A stretch of DNA of 64,000 nucleotides, from the NCBI GenBank assembly GCA_002352205.1, contig DEHZ01000015.1:413303-477302 (forward strand), given 5' to 3'. The notes beneath the pieces are model-generated. The model was given only the letters and a program-made list of their open reading frames with translations. It made no database searches and was not told the origin of the DNA. Position 1 is the first letter of the stretch. Each line of letters starts with the position of its first letter. This document shows positions 62,055-64,000 of this stretch, in pieces. A program made the position numbers and the translations under genes. Source of the stretch: Flavobacterium sp. UBA2787. GTDB lineage: Bacteria; Bacteroidota; Bacteroidia; Flavobacteriales; Flavobacteriaceae.

Positions 62055-64000
62055 ATGAAAAAACAACTACTATTCATTCTTTTTATTTTACCCCTTTGTG
62101 TAAGTGCACAATTATTTGTCAATAACACAACATTTACTCCTGCACAATTAGTTCAAAATACGCTATTGGGTAATGGTGTAACTGTCTCAAATATTACATT
62201 TAATGGTGCTCCAGCGAATACTGAAAGCCCACAGGTGGGTTATTTTACTACAGGAGTAACTCCTACTAATTTAGGTATATCTTCAGGTGTAATTTTGGCA
62301 ACAGGAAGTGCTCAATTGGCTTTAGGTCCAAATAACATTGGTTCAGCCTCTCAACCTGTTGTAACTGCTTCCGGAGATGCAGATTTGGCTATTTTAGCAA
62401 GTGGGAGCATACAAAACAAAGCAGTTTTAGAATTTGATTTTGTTCCCACAGGAACTACCGTAAGCTTTAATTTTGTTTTTGGCTCAGAAGAATATCCTGA
62501 ATTTGTTGATTCTTCTTTTAATGATGTGTTTGGATTTTTTCTTAGTGGTCCGGGTATTACAGGCACTTTTACTGGAGGAGCAGCAAATATAGCTTTAGTC
62601 CCCAGTACGACTATTCCAATTACAATTAACTCTTTAAACGAAGGATATTCACCTGGCTGTCCTGCTGTTTTACCGGGAGGTGATAATGATCAATATTATG
62701 TTAATAATTGTGGTGGTACATCAATTCAATATGACGGATTTACAACTGTTTTAACAGCTTTTGCAAATGTTGAGTGTGGTCAAACCTATCACATCAAACT
62801 GGCAATTGCTAATGTAGGTGATAATGGTTATGATTCTGCCGTTTTTCTTCAAGCGAATAGTTTTAATGTTAATCCAATTGATTTAGGTTCTGATTTCGTT
62901 GAAGCTGGTGGAACTGCATTATGTGAAGGGGATACTATTGTGCTTGATACAGGTTTAGACCCATCCATTCCTCACCAGTGGTATTTTGGTGCTGATTTAA
63001 TTGTTGATGAAACGAGTCCTACACTTGTTGTTTCAGAGCCTGGTGACTATACAGTTATTGCTTTTCCTTATGGCCCGGCTTGTCCTATTACTGATACTAT
63101 TACCATAGAATATTATCCCCCAATACCCGTTGCTGAACCAATTGATTTGGTGAATTGTGCACCTAATAATGTTTATGATTTAACAATTAATACACCAATT
63201 GTTTTAAACGGTTTAGATCCTTTTGCATTTGAACTAAATTATGCACTAACACCGGAAGATTTTGATTTTTTTAATTATATTCCAAATCCAACAGCTTATG
63301 TAAGTTCAGGATCTGGTGAAATTATATATGTTGGAGTTGTTGATATATTTAGCGGAAGTGAATGTATTAGCATTCAATCATTCGAGCTTATTCAATCTCC
63401 TTGTACAGTTGATCCTCAATCACTAGATTTAGTTTTATGTGATGAAGTTACTATTGGTGATGATTTTGAGATTTTCGATTTAACCCAGAATGATTTAATT
63501 GCTTTGAACGGTTTGGATGAGATGTTGTACCAAGTTACTTATCACAACACGCAAGCAGATGCCAATACAGGAGATTTTCCAATTTCTCCGGCAGATACTT
63601 ATAGTGGTACAAATGAAACAATTTATGTTCGGGTTGTAGAAATTGCATTTCCGTCAAATTATGGAACTGATTCGTTTACGTTAACGGTAAATCCTTTACC
63701 TTCTATAGCTGATGTAGTTCAAACTATTTGCTCTGAAGGAACATTCTCTGTAACTCCGGTTTCAGGGGGTTCAGATATAGTTCCATTAGGAACCACATAT
63801 ACATGGACAGTTGCAGTAGCTGCTGGAATAACTGGAGCGGTTGACGAAGCGACGCCACAAACAAGTATAAGTCAAACTTTAACCAATGCTACTAATGCAC
63901 CGATTGATGTAGTATACAGTGTTACGGCCTCCGTAGGAATAGCACCGAATATTTGTATTGATACCTTTGATATTACCGTCACCGTTAACCCCAACCCAAC
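62055..64000 (+). CDS. Secreted choice-of-anchor L domain protein, 3' end outside the window
   Basis: The frame is open from ATG 62055 to the window edge (648 codons seen). A signal peptide (about 1-19, ending VSAQ) is followed by the choice-of-anchor L domain (about 20-275). Its signature is FGSEEYPEFVDSSFNDVFGF. Then come Ig/PKD-like modules: a CEGDTIVLDTG module, two modules of the type DLVLCDE...FDLT, and a PKD-like TYTWTV domain. Flavobacterial proteins of this build end in a type IX or gliding-associated C-terminal sorting domain, so secretion through SprA is expected. The sorting domain itself is not in view. Confidence 0.85.
   Translation, partial: MKKQLLFILFILPLCVSAQLFVNNTTFTPAQLVQNTLLGNGVTVSNITFNGAPANTESPQVGYFTTGVTPTNLGISSGVILATGSAQLALGPNNIGSASQPVVTASGDADLAILASGSIQNKAVLEFDFVPTGTTVSFNFVFGSEEYPEFVDSSFNDVFGFFLSGPGITGTFTGGAANIALVPSTTIPITINSLNEGYSPGCPAVLPGGDNDQYYVNNCGGTSIQYDGFTTVLTAFANVECGQTYHIKLAIANVGDNGYDSAVFLQANSFNVNPIDLGSDFVEAGGTALCEGDTIVLDTGLDPSIPHQWYFGADLIVDETSPTLVVSEPGDYTVIAFPYGPACPITDTITIEYYPPIPVAEPIDLVNCAPNNVYDLTINTPIVLNGLDPFAFELNYALTPEDFDFFNYIPNPTAYVSSGSGEIIYVGVVDIFSGSECISIQSFELIQSPCTVDPQSLDLVLCDEVTIGDDFEIFDLTQNDLIALNGLDEMLYQVTYHNTQADANTGDFPISPADTYSGTNETIYVRVVEIAFPSNYGTDSFTLTVNPLPSIADVVQTICSEGTFSVTPVSGGSDIVPLGTTYTWTVAVAAGITGAVDEATPQTSISQTLTNATNAPIDVVYSVTASVGIAPNICIDTFDITVTVNPNP

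Noticed and set aside
1-64000. Search for CRISPR arrays, tRNA, rRNA, insertion sequences and prophage genes
   Set aside because: No regularly spaced repeats, no transposase or integrase reading frames and no recognisable RNA gene sequence were found by eye.

Overview
This AT-rich window looks like chromosomal DNA of a flavobacterium (Bacteroidota, family Flavobacteriaceae, Flavobacterium or a near relative). Three kinds of evidence point there: the type IX secretion translocon gene sprA next to ruvA and gcvH, a full actABCDEF-coxBA cluster for alternative complex III plus cytochrome oxidase, and many -7 boxes of the Bacteroidota form TAnnTTTG, several with a TTG or TTTG 17-19 bases upstream. 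I see no rRNA, tRNA, CRISPR array, insertion sequence or prophage. It reads as ordinary core genome with a few accessory genes.

Layout. 1-0.9 kb: a tandem universal stress protein. 1.0-5.7 kb: rimP-nusA-infB, preceded by a terminator-like leader hairpin. 5.7-6.1 kb: a SPOR-domain protein. 6.3-17.7 kb: quinol-oxidising alternative complex III (actA-F) followed by oxidase subunits II and I, closed by a terminator. 17.8-21.7 kb: a small iron-sulfur protein and GNAT pair, ruvB, a cytochrome P450 and queG. 21.8-23.4 kb (minus strand): a Crp/Fnr regulator, an exported HbpS/GlcG-like protein and an exported 5-hydroxyisourate hydrolase.

23.6-28.7 kb (minus strand) is the most coherent regulatory unit. 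A soluble histidine kinase and an NtrC-type response regulator lie directly upstream of a near-perfect sigma-54 promoter (TGGCAC-N5-TTGC). That promoter drives a small cysteine-containing protein, glutamate dehydrogenase, an Rnk-like factor and an unknown helical protein, ending at an intrinsic terminator.

28.8-31.8 kb: malic enzyme (maeB) and ruvA. 31.8-44.4 kb: sprA, gcvH, a VanZ-like protein, two TonB-like proteins, deoC and a RemB-like outer-membrane protein. Both TonB-like proteins and the RemB-like protein carry the same CX10C TonB-C-like domain. 44.5-49.7 kb: cytochrome oxidase completion genes (heme O synthase, subunits III, III-like and IV, two SCO-fold proteins of which one lacks copper cysteines, DUF420, a small CxxC membrane protein). 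49.7-54.8 kb: a DUF4403 lipoprotein, a TolC/adaptor efflux pair and tsaB. 54.8-58.6 kb (minus strand): an MscS channel, a LEA/YtxH-like repeat protein, a DUF255 thioredoxin-fold protein and dodecin. 58.7-62 kb: a PiT phosphate transporter with a PhoU-like tail and an Nfu protein with a duplicated N domain. From 62.06 kb to the end: the open 5' part of a large secreted choice-of-anchor L protein.

Respiration (act/cox at 6-18 kb and cox assembly at 44-50 kb) and surface/gliding functions (sprA, tonB, remB, anchor-L protein) dominate. Many starts were moved from an upstream TTG or GTG to the first sensible ATG, because in several cases the upstream TTG is part of a TAnnTTTG promoter box.
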